Shown here one piece after another: positions 1 to 8,907 of a stretch of 64,000 nucleotides of DNA. The translations under genes and the position numbers were made by a program. The DNA comes from Pedobacter terrae (GTDB lineage: Bacteria; Bacteroidota; Bacteroidia; Sphingobacteriales; Sphingobacteriaceae): the NCBI RefSeq assembly GCF_900100705.1, contig NZ_FNCH01000019.1, positions 1-64,000 on the forward strand. The letters run 5' to 3'. The notes below the pieces were generated by a model. That model worked only from the letters and a program-made list of their open reading frames with translations, made no database searches and was not told where the DNA came from. The first letter of the stretch is position 1. The number at the start of each line of letters is the position of its first letter.

Positions 1-208
1 ACTTCCGCTCAACAGTAAAATCATTGGTGTTTATTGGCATAACAGAATCAATTTAATAATTATGATTCTGTTACCGAATTATATAACATCTACAATCCTG
101 AATTCATTTCAGGATCTCCTCTAGTCTTAGCATCTCCCTAAGATATTGATGAATTTTATCACAGAATATATTTCGTTACGAGCCACCATTGATGCACCTT
201 GCAAGGTG

Positions 209-718
209 CTACAGCACAATCTCAAACAAACTTAAACTGATTCCTTCATAGTGTTTCGGCAGTCCATCGGTTTTTCCCATGCTTACTACCCCAACATAAT
301 CAAAACCACAACTTGTATAATATTCGAGCAATTTTCCATTATCTGCCCAGGTGTCCATCCTGATAAATTTAATGTTGTTTTTTGCTGCGTAATCTTTAGC
401 CCATTTGATAATTTCCTTTACAAAAGAATAACCTCTAAATTCGGGATGGGTTACAATCCGATGGATATAAATCGCATCCTGATCCCGCTGTCCCCAAATT
501 AATTGGTCGTTAAATGTAACGGCAAATACACAGGCTACCACACCATCTACAAGAATTTTATATTGGCGGTGTTCATCAATTTCAGTTTGCACCATTTCTC
601 TGCTAAAGCCCTACCAGTGTTTGTTAAACACTTTCTTTTGATATGCAATAGCCATATCGTAAAATCCGAAAATGGCATCAATATCTTTTGGTTGACTATT
701 TCTTACTTGTAATTGCAT
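209..718 (-). pseudogene. GNAT acetyltransferase interrupted by an amber codon
   Basis: The minus strand reads as one GNAT-family N-acetyltransferase of about 170 codons from an ATG at 718, broken by a single TAG at 613-611. The N-terminal part (MQLQVRNSQPKDIDAIF...) and the part after the stop (GFSREMVQTEI...) are in the same frame and join naturally. The acetyl-CoA loop region lies near 'VTHPEFRGYSF', followed by the 'YYTSCGFDYVG' C-terminal strand typical of the fold. A CAG to TAG transition would explain the break. A 128-codon stretch from the ATG at 595 remains open, but it lacks the first strand and helix of the fold and is unlikely to work alone. The substrate is unknown. The nonsense codon is read directly from the sequence; the ancestral codon is inferred. 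Confidence 0.75.
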
Positions 719-762
719 ATGGTAAAAGTAAGGGCATTTTCTGACCACAGATAAAGAGGACT

Positions 763-853
763 GTCATTTCGACAGTAGTGGAGAAATCTTTAAAATGTCC
801 AATAAACATAGTTTAAAGATTTCTCCATTTCGCTGTGCTCCAGTCGAAATGAC
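763..853. repeat. Intergenic palindromic repeat (GTCATTTCGAC family)
   Basis: Outer arms GTCATTTCGAC (763-773) and GTCGAAATGAC (843-853) are perfect reverse complements. Inner arms, tggagaaatctttaaa (779-794) and tttaaagatttctcca (812-827), are also complementary, so the whole unit can fold into one long interrupted hairpin. Related units lie at 47632-47705 and 50324-50405. Confidence 0.8.
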
Positions 854-971
854 GATGGAGCAAAAACAAAAACAGGGCTACTTTCGCTATGGAATTCAGC
901 CCTATTTTAAATAATATTGGTTTTTAGGGATATTAGCCCTACGCTTTCCACCTTTAAACCTTCAACCCTAC

Positions 972-2273
972 TTATTTCTGTCTGAAATAAATCTGAATCG
1001 GTGCACCGGAAAAATCAAAGTTTTCCCTTAATTTATTCTCGATGAAACGTTTATACGGATCTTTAATATATTGTGGCAAATTGCAGAAAAAGGCAAACAT
1101 CGGTGAAGTAGCGTTAATCTGTGTAATGTATTTAATCTTAATGTGTTTTCCTTTTAATGCCGGTGGTGGGAATTTCTCAATCAGCGGCAACATTACATCA
1201 TTTAATTTAGATGTAGGAATTTTCTTACTGCGATTTTTATAAACCTCTAAAGCTGCTTCTATTGCTTTAAAGATCCTTTGCTTATTTAATACGGAGGTAA
1301 AAATGATCGGCACATCCGTAAATGGACGGATCCGCTCATAAATCTGCTCTTCGAAAGCTTTCATAGTCTGCGTATTTTTCTCGATCAGATCCCATTTATT
1401 GATTAGAATTACGATACCTTTTTTGTTCTTTTCGGCCAGATGGAAAATATTAATATCCTGACTTTCAATCCCCTCAACGGCATCAATCATTAACACCACC
1501 ACATCCGCTTCTTCTAAAGCTTTAATGGTACGCATTACTGAATAAAACTCAAGATTTTCTTTAACCTTTGTTTTTTTACGTAATCCTGCCGTATCAATCA
1601 GCATAAACTCATGACCGAATTGATTATAGTGGATTTTAATTGAATCACGTGTTGTACCGGCATTTGCAGTAACGATATTACGCTCTTTACCAATTAAGGC
1701 GTTAACCAGAGAAGATTTTCCCACATTCGGACGACCGGCAATGGTAATCTTAGGTAACTGATTTTCTTCTTCCGGAATATCTTCGAAGTTTTTAACAATC
1801 TCATCCAACAACTCTCCTGTTCCAGAGCCGGTCATTGATGACAACGGGTATACTTCGCCTAATCCGAAACCATAAAAAGTATGTATTTCGTTATATAAAG
1901 CGGTGTTATCTACTTTATTTGCGCAAACAAAAACGGGTTTATTACTTCTGCGCAATACCTGAGCGATATCATCATCTAAATCGGTAATACCTGTAGTTAC
2001 ATCCACCATAAAAACCAACACACTGGCTTCTTCGATAGCAATCATCACCTGCTCGCGGATAGCTGCTTCATAAACATCTTCTGAATTGGCTACATAACCA
2101 CCCGTATCAATTACGGTAAATTGTCTATCTGTCCATTCACCAACGCCATAGTGCCTGTCGCGGGTTACCCCGCTCATATCGTCTACAATGGCTTTACGGC
2201 TTTCTGTTAATCTATTAAAAAGTGTGCTTTTGCCTACGTTTGGCCTGCCTACGATGGCTATAATGTTACTCAT
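972..2273 (-). CDS. der: Ribosome biogenesis GTPase Der (EngA)
   Basis: Der is an essential GTPase with two tandem G domains that acts in maturation of the 50S ribosomal subunit in the cytoplasm. The 433-residue protein has the first P-loop GRPNVGKST near residue 8 with DTGG near 57, a second P-loop GRPNVGKSS near 180 with DTAGL near 229, NKWD near 292, and the C-terminal KH-like domain ending 'GAPIQIYFRQK'. Length and domain order match the family. The gene lies upstream of nothing on its own strand except the repeat-rich gap before the broken GNAT; Era, a second ribosome-assembly GTPase, is just upstream on the same strand, 186 bp away. The gap between them contains hairpins, so they may be transcribed separately. 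Confidence 0.97.
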   Translation of the reverse strand: MSNIIAIVGRPNVGKSTLFNRLTESRKAIVDDMSGVTRDRHYGVGEWTDRQFTVIDTGGYVANSEDVYEAAIREQVMIAIEEASVLVFMVDVTTGITDLDDDIAQVLRRSNKPVFVCANKVDNTALYNEIHTFYGFGLGEVYPLSSMTGSGTGELLDEIVKNFEDIPEEENQLPKITIAGRPNVGKSSLVNALIGKERNIVTANAGTTRDSIKIHYNQFGHEFMLIDTAGLRKKTKVKENLEFYSVMRTIKALEEADVVVLMIDAVEGIESQDINIFHLAEKNKKGIVILINKWDLIEKNTQTMKAFEEQIYERIRPFTDVPIIFTSVLNKQRIFKAIEAALEVYKNRSKKIPTSKLNDVMLPLIEKFPPPALKGKHIKIKYITQINATSPMFAFFCNLPQYIKDPYKRFIENKLRENFDFSGAPIQIYFRQK

Positions 2274-2285
2274 GGGTGTTCTTTT

Positions 2286-2365
2286 GATAGTTAATGGCTT
2301 ATAGTTAATGGTCGTGATGTTTGGGCAAGCTGCTCAAACGATTTGGCTATCAGCCATTGACTATC
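2286..2365. repeat. Nested inverted repeats between der and era
   Basis: GATAGTTAATGGCT (2286-2299) pairs with AGCCATTGACTATC (2352-2365) with one mismatch. Inside it, GTTTGGGCA (2319-2327) pairs with TGCTCAAAC (2331-2339) with one mismatch. There is no T-tract, so a palindromic intergenic repeat is more likely than an intrinsic terminator. Confidence 0.6.
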
Positions 2366-2459
2366 AACTACTAACCGATTTATTTCGGGCTGCAAAGGTA
2401 CGGTTATTTTTCCGTAACCTCTATTAATATTAATTTTTAAACTGTTCTAGAAAGCGAAA

Positions 2460-3356
2460 TTAATTATCATAACCGAAGCTTTTTAAATAATTCTTTTTAC
2501 TTCTCCAGTCGGGAATTACTTTTACAAACATTTCCAGAAAAACCTTGCTGTCTAAAAATTTCTCAATTTCTAAACGTGCTTCGGTCCCTACCTTTTTCAA
2601 CATGCTTCCGCCGGCACCAATTAAAATATTTTTTTGTGAATCTCTTTCGACTACAATTTCTGCAGTAATCCTGACCATGGAACCTTTACCGTTTTTCATT
2701 TCCTCTTCTTTAAAACTCTTTACAATAACTTCGGTACTGTAAGGGATTTCTTTCTGATAGTTGAGGAAGATTTTTTCGCGGATCATCTCCGAAACGAAGA
2801 AACGTTCTGAACGATCGGTTAAATCTTCTTTGTCGTAATATGGCGGATGTTCCGGCAACATTTCGAGCACACGATCCAATAACCCGTCTACATTGTGCTT
2901 ATGTAAAGCCGAAATGGCATAAATAGCAACGGGATTTAACTTCTCCTGCCAGTAGGCAATCTTCTCATCAACCTGCTCCTGTAATGCTTTATCAATTTTA
3001 TTGATGAGTACGATAGTTGGGATATTACGGTTCAGGATTTTTTCAAGAACGTCGTCTTCATCGTATTCTTCGTTAATATCAGTTACAAATAAAAGTACGT
3101 CAGCATCAGTTAAAGATCCATTAACAAAGCTCATCATACTCTCTTGCAAGCTATACTTTGGCTTAATTATACCTGGTGTATCAGAGAAAACGATCTGATA
3201 TTCTTCTTCATTTACGATACCTAAAATACGGTGTCTTGTGGTTTGTGCCTTAGGAGTAATAATGCTAAGTCGCTCGCCCACAAGCACATTCATGAGGGTA
3301 GATTTACCTACATTTGGTTTACCTATTATACTAACAAAACCTGCTTTATGCGCCAT
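2460..3356 (-). CDS. era: GTPase Era
   Basis: Era binds 16S rRNA near its 3' end and supports 30S subunit assembly. With the start placed at the ATG at 3356 (MAHKAGFVSIIGKPNVGKST), the protein is 298 residues, the usual Era length. An upstream in-frame start at 3389 would add 11 residues rich in Lys and Phe that are not typical of the family. Visible motifs are the P-loop GKPNVGKST near residue 11, DTPGI near 60, NKIDK near 120, and a C-terminal KH domain ending 'VFLEMFVKVIPDWRSKKNYL'. The gene is divergent from the tRNA pair that starts at 3470, and the tRNA promoter lies in the short gap between them. Confidence 0.96.
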   Translation of the reverse strand: MAHKAGFVSIIGKPNVGKSTLMNVLVGERLSIITPKAQTTRHRILGIVNEEEYQIVFSDTPGIIKPKYSLQESMMSFVNGSLTDADVLLFVTDINEEYDEDDVLEKILNRNIPTIVLINKIDKALQEQVDEKIAYWQEKLNPVAIYAISALHKHNVDGLLDRVLEMLPEHPPYYDKEDLTDRSERFFVSEMIREKIFLNYQKEIPYSTEVIVKSFKEEEMKNGKGSMVRITAEIVVERDSQKNILIGAGGSMLKKVGTEARLEIEKFLDSKVFLEMFVKVIPDWRSKKNYLKSFGYDN

Positions 3357-3377
3357 TAAAATATTTTTTAAAAAAAA

Positions 3378-3409
3378 TTTGCAGTACAAAGAAACGAATT
3401 ATATCTTTG
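3378..3409 (+). promoter_or_regulatory. Bacteroidota-type promoter for the first tRNA pair
   Basis: TTTG at 3378-3381 and TATCTTTG at 3402-3409 are separated by 20 bp, matching the Bacteroidota -33/-7 consensus (TTTG, about 19 bp, TAnnTTTG). The tRNA-fMet gene begins about 60 bp downstream. Confidence 0.7.
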
Positions 3410-3469
3410 CATTCCAATTCGGAAACAGAGTTAAGGATTTAATTCACGAAAAACGAGTTGTATATAGAG

Positions 3470-3545
<76 letters not shown>

Positions 3546-3613
3546 ATTCAGTTGGTAGTTCTCAATTGGCGGTTAACTGCAAATTGAAAACTGGAAATTA
3601 AAATACTGAAAAT

Positions 3614-3685
3614 GGCCCGTTCGTCTAGGGGTGAGGACGCCAGATTTTCATTCTGGAAACAGGGGTTCGATTCCCCTACGGGCTA
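3614..3685 (+). tRNA. tRNA-Glu (TTC)
   Basis: Acceptor GGCCCGT pairs with ACGGGCT. The anticodon stem-loop CCAGA-TTTTCAT-TCTGG carries anticodon TTC, and the T arm is AGGGGTTCGATTCCCCT. No CCA is encoded. An identical copy lies at 8238-8309. It is probably co-transcribed with the tRNA-fMet 68 bp upstream. Confidence 0.95.
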
Positions 3686-3713
3686 CAAAAATCAATGTCA
3701 AATGATGTCAAAA

Positions 3714-3744
3714 CCCTGCAAATCAAACATTTGCAGGGTTTTTT
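3714..3744 (+). terminator. Intrinsic terminator after first tRNA pair
   Basis: CCCTGCAAAT and ATTTGCAGGG form a 10-bp stem around a CAAAC loop, followed by six T. It ends the tRNA-fMet/tRNA-Glu transcript. Confidence 0.9.
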
Positions 3745-3797
3745 ATTGATATCAAAAACCTAAAATACACATCAAATCGCAATAAAAAAGTGTGTAT

Positions 3798-3835
3798 TTC
3801 GGTGCGTATCAAAAATGGAAATACTACGCACCGAA
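3798..3835. repeat. 11-bp inverted repeat upstream of the recombinase
   Basis: TTCGGTGCGTA (3798-3808) is perfectly repeated inverted as TACGCACCGAA (3825-3835) with a 16-bp centre. It lies about 100 bp before the recombinase gene and after the tRNA terminator, so it could be a recombinase-binding or crossover site. No function can be read directly. Confidence 0.45.
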
Positions 3836-3932
3836 TTCCAATAACAAACTGTACACTAACATGTTTAGTCGCTAAACATCTTGATATCGGCTGGCTGCCG
3901 TCTTACTTTTGTTTCACTCTAAGTAAGTAATT

Positions 3933-5150
3933 ATGAAAGGTAATTTCCATCTGCTTTATTATCTAAGAAAGCAAAAAGTCTACAAAGGAGGCCCTAGGGC
4001 CATTTATATGCGCATCACCGTAGATGGTAAACGGGCAGAAATGTCCATTGGTCGTGAATGTGAATCCAACAAATGGAATAGTTCTGCAGGACGTGCTATT
4101 TGCACAAAGGAAGATGTCAGAACACTCAATAGCTATCTGGATAGCTTGCAAAGCAAGATGAGAATAGCTCATCAGGCTTTACTCAACACAGGGCAACAAA
4201 TTACAGCAGCGACTTTACAAGGACAGTTTAAAGGCAAATCTCAAAAAAGCAGATATCTAATGAAATTATTTGCAGAACATAATTCGAGGATAAAGGAATT
4301 AGTTGGGAATGGCTTTGAAGCCAATACACTAAAAGGTTACATTACATCTGAAAGACACTTAACAGATTTTCTTCGAAAACAATACTCTCAAGATGATATT
4401 CAGATCAGTGAACTTAATTATGCCTTCATTAGTAATTTTGAACATTATTTACGGGCAGATTGTAAGTGTAGCGATGTTTATGCCGCAAAATATATTAAAC
4501 ACCTTAAAAAGATCGTGAATTACTGTACGGAGAATGGATAGCTAAAACAGGCCCCCTTTCTCGCCTATAAATCCACAGCCAAAGCCAAAGAACGCACCTA
4601 TCTAACCCAAGAGGAGGTAGATAAGATTATAGCTAAAAAATTTACTATAGGTAGGTTGCAACAGGTTAGGGATATTTTTATCTTCTGTTGCTTTACTGGA
4701 TTATCTTATGCAGATGTTAAAAAATTAAGACGATCTGAAATCGCTTTAGGGATAGATGGGGGGAAGTGGATATTTACCAAAAGACAAAAAACTGATACAT
4801 CATCCCATATACCAATTTTACCCAATGCCCTTGATATATTAAGTCGTTATAAGGACAATCCTGAATGCGAAAATAGGGATTTGGTATTGCCAGTATTAAG
4901 CAACCAGAAAATGAATGCTTACCTAAAAGAGATAGCGGATGTTTGTAGCATAGATAAACATTTGACATTCCACTTGGCCAGGCATACATTTGCAACAACA
5001 ATTACGCTTTCGAATGGGGTTCCAATCGAGACAGTAAGCAAAATACTTGGACATACTGCTTTAAAAACTACTCAGCACTATGCAAAGGTTCTTGATATCA
5101 AGATCAGCCAGGATATGGGTAAGCTTAAACAGCAGTTCAGTCTCAGCTAA
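3933..5150 (+). pseudogene. Tyrosine recombinase (integrase) with an in-frame TAG
   Basis: Reading through one TAG at 4539-4541 gives a 405-codon phage-type integrase of the usual Bacteroidota length. It has an N-terminal arm-binding domain (about 1-90), a SAM-like core-binding domain (about 100-205) and a catalytic domain (about 225-400). The frame continues after the stop (LKQAPFLAYKS...), where related proteins usually read '..NGWLK..P', so TGG to TAG is the likely change. Catalytic features present are HLARHTF (H and second R), LGHT and the Tyr in HYAKV. The position of the first Arg is Ser (FTGLSYADVKKL), as in the IntDOT group of Bacteroides elements, so that residue alone does not mean loss of function. 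Two separate polypeptides could still be made, but a full enzyme needs suppression of the stop. Confidence 0.88.
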
Positions 5151-5425
5151 AACACATAATTTAAGTCTATTATAAATCTCTTGGTCGGAGATGGGACAGG
5201 ACGAAACAACAATCGTTAGCCAGCTTAAAAACAACAACTTAAAAATAACGGAGAGGCGTCAAATCATCAGCCCTTATCTGTTACTATATTATTTTAAGAT
5301 AGCAATCGACGATAGTATTTGTGTAAAAATCATATTTAGATTTCGAGTACTAGCAATAAAAATGCATAAGTAGTCAAATCTTAATGTGTAAAAGGTTCGA
5401 TAGGATCTGGAGTAGGTTATAGATG

Positions 5426-5634
5426 TCATTTAGCTTTAATGGCCTTTTGATTGATGAAGTCGATGAAATTCTCTTTATCGATTGCTGGCCTTAATAAATA
5501 TGCTGCTGATCGTAATTCTCTACTGATTCTATGTTTGGCGTTAAAGCTATAATGGGCAATTCAACAAAAATGGTCTTCGCCAACTTTTGTCGAATTGCCC
5601 ACTTTTGAACTGTAGACATATTGATATCCATCAT
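5426..5634 (-). pseudogene. Remnant of a response-regulator receiver domain
   Basis: On the minus strand, frame A from 5634 reads MMDINMSTVQKWAIRQ... to PIIALTPNIESVENYDQQHIY and stops at 5491-5493. Frame B then continues LLRPAIDKENFIDFINQKAIKAK to a stop at 5426-5428. Joined, they resemble the second half of a CheY-like receiver: the phospho-acceptor context 'MDINM', the 'PIIALT' strand with its conserved Thr, and an '(K/R)P-(I)DKE.F..FI' end. One frameshift, and the lack of the first half and of any effector domain, show that it is decayed. It may be the tail of a lost hybrid kinase or regulator. The frames are seen directly; the family call is by motif only. Confidence 0.55.
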
Positions 5635-5650
5635 ACTCGCTTACTAATCC

Positions 5651-6244
5651 TTATTTGATAATCCCTGTTCCGGTAGGCAATGGTTTTATGCTGTAGTCAA
5701 AAACCACGGGAGCTGCTAGAATTATCTTTGTAAATGCAACGGGAGGATTTGTTTGTTGTTTTCCCGCCATATCTTGATCATAATCATCATTGCGATTTAG
5801 ATCTTGTAAAGTATTGATTGCTGCTTGTGTCGAAATCAGATACTCGTTCTTCTTATCTCTTCCAACTGTAAAAATCATTATTGGAATCACCAGGGTCGCG
5901 CTATTATCCTCATTAGACAGATGCGAGTAATCAAGCTCATATAATTTTTTATACGTTGGAAAAAGCTTGTAGGCAAGACTATCACTCGCCACAATCTTAA
6001 CGGCTATCGCTTTCCCGTTTGTTTTTTTTACGATATGCAACTTGAAATTGAAAACGTAGATAGCTGAGCTATCTTTCAAAAAAGATTTTGGACTGCTTTT
6101 GAAAAAAACAGAATATATTTTTTTCTGTATTGATGCGTCCTGGTTTTGTTTATTAGTTTTTTGCTGTGCAAATGATGGCAAAGCTATTGTGTTAACCAGA
6201 ATAATAAAAATCAGGTTTAACTTTTTGGATTTTTTTTTCATCAT
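5651..6244 (-). CDS. Secreted protein of unknown function
   Basis: This 197-residue protein starts with a Lys-rich N-terminus and a hydrophobic stretch (LIFIILVNTIALPSFAQQ) that looks like a type I signal peptide with cleavage after SFA. The mature part has no motif I recognise. It contains 'FFKSSPKSFLKDSSAIYVFNFKLHIVKK', is rich in Lys, Asn and Thr, and ends in 'DYSIKPLPTGTGIIK'. It starts 8 bp after the stop of the lipoprotein gene on the same strand, so the two are probably co-transcribed and may act together in the periplasm. Both belong to the island between the duplicated tRNA pairs, which suggests acquired cargo. Pfam-level similarity cannot be judged by eye. Confidence 0.7.
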   Translation of the reverse strand: MMKKKSKKLNLIFIILVNTIALPSFAQQKTNKQNQDASIQKKIYSVFFKSSPKSFLKDSSAIYVFNFKLHIVKKTNGKAIAVKIVASDSLAYKLFPTYKKLYELDYSHLSNEDNSATLVIPIMIFTVGRDKKNEYLISTQAAINTLQDLNRNDDYDQDMAGKQQTNPPVAFTKIILAAPVVFDYSIKPLPTGTGIIK

Positions 6245-6251
6245 TGTATTG

Positions 6252-7754
6252 TTAAGGGCATTTAGTTCCCGTGTAGCCTGTTTTTCTTGTATCTCTTTCT
6301 TGATCGTTAATAGCTCTATTTGCAGGAGAAAGCTGTACTACTCCTGCCTGGGCCAGAGCATATGCCCTGGTAATATCAAAATTTGGGTTAAATGCCCTTA
6401 TTACATCCCGCAAGCCGTTTAGGTAATTATTGGCTGCCATCTCGAAATGACCATCAACTTCTGGGAACAATGTCCTTCCTCCATTAACGGATATCGTTCC
6501 GAATCGATTTGTAAATTCTGTTGGCGATAATTGATGTTTCATTTTATTGAAATAAGCGTGCAAAGCCTCATGGTATAAAGTCACGAGAATATATTCCTTT
6601 GTTGCGTACTTCAATACATCTGGGTTCAGTTCAACAGTCTCTTCATCTGTTATACCTGGGACATATCCTGTTGGAGCAGTCGTTCTTCCGTCAGTTGTTG
6701 TACCTGCTAGAGTCTGGTTAACTTTGAAAGTCACATTAATATTATCGTTGGCCGAAAAAGTATTCTTGACTAAGTTTGCTATTTCAGTACGCAAAGTTGG
6801 AAATTTCCTTAGTAAATCCTGAGCGCACGGATATCCTCTTAGACTATCTATGATTGTTTTCTGTTCGCAGTTTATAATACCTGTATTTCCTCCAATACAT
6901 CCACAATCACTATTATAAGCCGTTCCATCTAATACGCCTGTGCAGTCGTAATAAGGTGGAGGTGGAGAGTCCCCGCCGCCACTATCTCCAACACCGCCAT
7001 CTCCTCCTCCTTCGTTGTCTTCTGATGAGTCACCCGTACAGTCGTTAAATTGATGGTCAGTGCCGATCAGTCTTCTTACGCATTCCATATCGGTGTGACC
7101 ATCCCCCATTGAACAAATTGTTTGATAACGCTCAATCTCTTCAATAGGGCAACCAACCGTCTGCGCGAGTTTCTGAGGGTTCAAGCTCATCTGACTCATC
7201 AATTTTGCACTCAAAGCTTTGATCTTATTTGCAACTTTGCCATCAGCATAAGTCCAACCATTTATAAACTCTCCATTGAGTGAATAATAGCGAACCGATC
7301 CAGTAAAGTTCGGTAGCTTTTTATAATGCATATTTCTAAAATCCTGATTAATTTTACTAGCTATCAGCGACATATAGAAAAACGCTGATTTCCCAGTTTC
7401 TCTGTTCTTTCGGATCAGAAGCTTGATATTATTAGACTTCTCATATTGAGCCGCCTTTTCAGGAGTGGTTTTTTGATCAGTTAAAAAAAAGTGATTAGGG
7501 TTCCTTAAATCAACCTCATAAAAAACATTGCTATCGTATTCCGATGTATATGAGGAATTCCAAATAGGTTGTAATTGGCTGAAGTCGTTCTTGTTGACGC
7601 TTTTTGTTCTTTTAACATAATCGCTAATTAAATTTTCTGTCTCTTGGTTTTGTTTGTCACTTTCTTTTTTACAAGAATTATTGCCAACGAGCAGTAAAAT
7701 AAGTAAGATAAAAACTGTACCGTACAGTTTCAACAGATAATAAGTTTTTTTCAT
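6252..7754 (-). CDS. Putative lipoprotein with an HExxH zinc-protease motif
   Basis: With the start at the ATG at 7754 (MKKTYYLLKLYGTVF) the protein has 500 residues. The hydrophobic segment FILLILLLVGNNSC followed by KKE fits a Bacteroidota lipoprotein signal, although the residues just before Cys (NNS) are a weak lipobox. The middle carries an acidic Gly/Ser/Pro-rich linker with 'PPPPYYDC' and the Cys/Gly-rich motif 'GTAYNSDCGCIGGNTGI', seen in many secreted Bacteroidota proteins. The C-terminal domain contains LYHEALHAYFNKM around residue 395, a zincin HExxH motif, and a possible third ligand further on in 'PEVDGHFEMAANNYL'. A cell-surface metalloprotease is likely, with unknown substrate. 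An in-frame start at 7826 would add 24 residues ahead of the signal and is less likely. Confidence 0.7.
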   Translation of the reverse strand: MKKTYYLLKLYGTVFILLILLLVGNNSCKKESDKQNQETENLISDYVKRTKSVNKNDFSQLQPIWNSSYTSEYDSNVFYEVDLRNPNHFFLTDQKTTPEKAAQYEKSNNIKLLIRKNRETGKSAFFYMSLIASKINQDFRNMHYKKLPNFTGSVRYYSLNGEFINGWTYADGKVANKIKALSAKLMSQMSLNPQKLAQTVGCPIEEIERYQTICSMGDGHTDMECVRRLIGTDHQFNDCTGDSSEDNEGGGDGGVGDSGGGDSPPPPYYDCTGVLDGTAYNSDCGCIGGNTGIINCEQKTIIDSLRGYPCAQDLLRKFPTLRTEIANLVKNTFSANDNINVTFKVNQTLAGTTTDGRTTAPTGYVPGITDEETVELNPDVLKYATKEYILVTLYHEALHAYFNKMKHQLSPTEFTNRFGTISVNGGRTLFPEVDGHFEMAANNYLNGLRDVIRAFNPNFDITRAYALAQAGVVQLSPANRAINDQERDTRKTGYTGTKCP

Positions 7755-8026
7755 TGTTAATTTAGATTTATTATATGAGCGAAGAAACGAATATACAACG
7801 GCAAGATTATTAATTAAAACAGCCACTTCAAAATTTACGTGAAGATGAGCTATTGATGTCTGATTGTAATTATAGGACTATTTTTTGTGATACTTTTACA
7901 CAAATCATATGATTACATAATATCTTCCCCCTTTTTGCAAGATCAATTAAAATTCAGTTTAAGCAAAAATAATTCGCTAAAAATCAAGCAGATAATTTAA
8001 ATATTTCGAAAATATTGGCGAAGCCT

Positions 8027-8056
8027 TTTGAAAACTGAAAATAATATATACCTTTG
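8027..8056 (+). promoter_or_regulatory. Bacteroidota-type promoter for the second tRNA pair
   Basis: TTTG at 8027-8030 and TACCTTTG at 8049-8056, spacer 18 bp, match the -33/-7 consensus. The sequence differs from the promoter of the first pair, so each copy has its own promoter and is not just the tail of the other. Confidence 0.65.
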
Positions 8057-8093
8057 CACTCCTTCAAAGGAAGAATCTTTTGAAGATATAGAG

Positions 8094-8169
<76 letters not shown>

Positions 8170-8237
8170 ATTCAGTTAGTAGTTCTCAGTTGGCGGTTAA
8201 CTGCAAATTGAAAACTGGAAATTAAAATACTGAAAAT

Positions 8238-8309
8238 GGCCCGTTCGTCTAGGGGTGAGGACGCCAGATTTTCATTCTGGAAACAGGGGTTCGATTCCCC
8301 TACGGGCTA
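8238..8309 (+). tRNA. tRNA-Glu (TTC), second copy
   Basis: Identical to 3614-3685, with TTC anticodon and no encoded CCA. It lies 68 bp after tRNA-fMet, as in the first pair. Confidence 0.95.
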
Positions 8310-8330
8310 CAGATTCACATCGATGATTTA

Positions 8331-8363
8331 AAACCTGCAATTCAAACATTTGCAGGTTTTTTT
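8331..8363 (+). terminator. Intrinsic terminator after second tRNA pair
   Basis: The stem CCTGCAA/TTGCAGG has an AT-rich loop and is followed by seven T. It resembles the terminator of the first pair but is not identical. From here to 8566 I see no convincing gene. Confidence 0.85.
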
Positions 8364-8566
8364 GTTGACATCAAAATTTGTATTAAAGCTTAATGAAAAA
8401 GTTGGTAATTCAGCGCCTATCGTTACAGAAAATCTTTTGTGCAAGCATATACGCCGCACTTTAGAAGATTTTTTTATTAAGGGAGATAGTATATAAAAAG
8501 TACCCTCACGTCAGTCATTGCATTGTTCCATTCTTTATTTGTTACATGTAAGCTTCATTAACTATC

Positions 8567-8896
8567 TTAGGGTATCGATGCCAAAACCGTATTAGTGATC
8601 AAATCACAGATATCCTGCTTAAACTGGTCAACCAAAATTTCCGACAGACCTGCCTGTTCAAGCAATTCCATTTTCAGTTCGTCTTTTTGTCCCGCTACCA
8701 GATCAGCAAAATCAGATTTGCTTATCGATCCTGAAGTTAGTTCGTTTATCCAGCTTTTAAGATCAGTCTGCATTTCATTAACCATCTTATACCCATCAGA
8801 CGTTGCCGCAACAGCATATTCCCTAAGCTTCTTTTCTGCTATGCCTGCAATGCCTTGCTTCAGTATTTGCCAAATATTGCTAAAATCGATAATCAT
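8567..8896 (-). CDS. Small helical protein at the end of the R-body cluster
   Basis: This is a 109-residue protein with no signal peptide and no motif I recognise. It is predicted by eye to be almost all alpha-helix with amphipathic spacing (for example 'IWQILKQGIAGIAEKKLREYAV' and 'DELKMELLEQAGLSEILVDQF'). It lies 11 bp after the lipoprotein gene and is the last gene of a series that starts with the double-AraC regulator. A structural, chaperone or immunity role would each fit the context; the sequence does not decide. Its start is the only good ATG in the frame. Confidence 0.6.
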   Translation of the reverse strand: MIIDFSNIWQILKQGIAGIAEKKLREYAVAATSDGYKMVNEMQTDLKSWINELTSGSISKSDFADLVAGQKDELKMELLEQAGLSEILVDQFKQDICDLITNTVLASIP

Positions 8897-8907
8897 TATT
8901 TTAATTT

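Noticed and set aside
5191..5373. 60-codon plus-strand frame after the recombinase
   Set aside because: No recognisable motif, biased composition and no conserved features; probably chance in decayed sequence.
5554..5600. Inverted repeat GGGCAATTC...GAATTGCCC as a transposon end or terminator
   Set aside because: It lies inside the receiver-domain remnant and has no matching second end or T-tract; most likely coincidental.
8364..8566. Possible coding remnant after the second tRNA pair
   Set aside because: Short plus-strand frames exist but none has a start with a recognisable domain.
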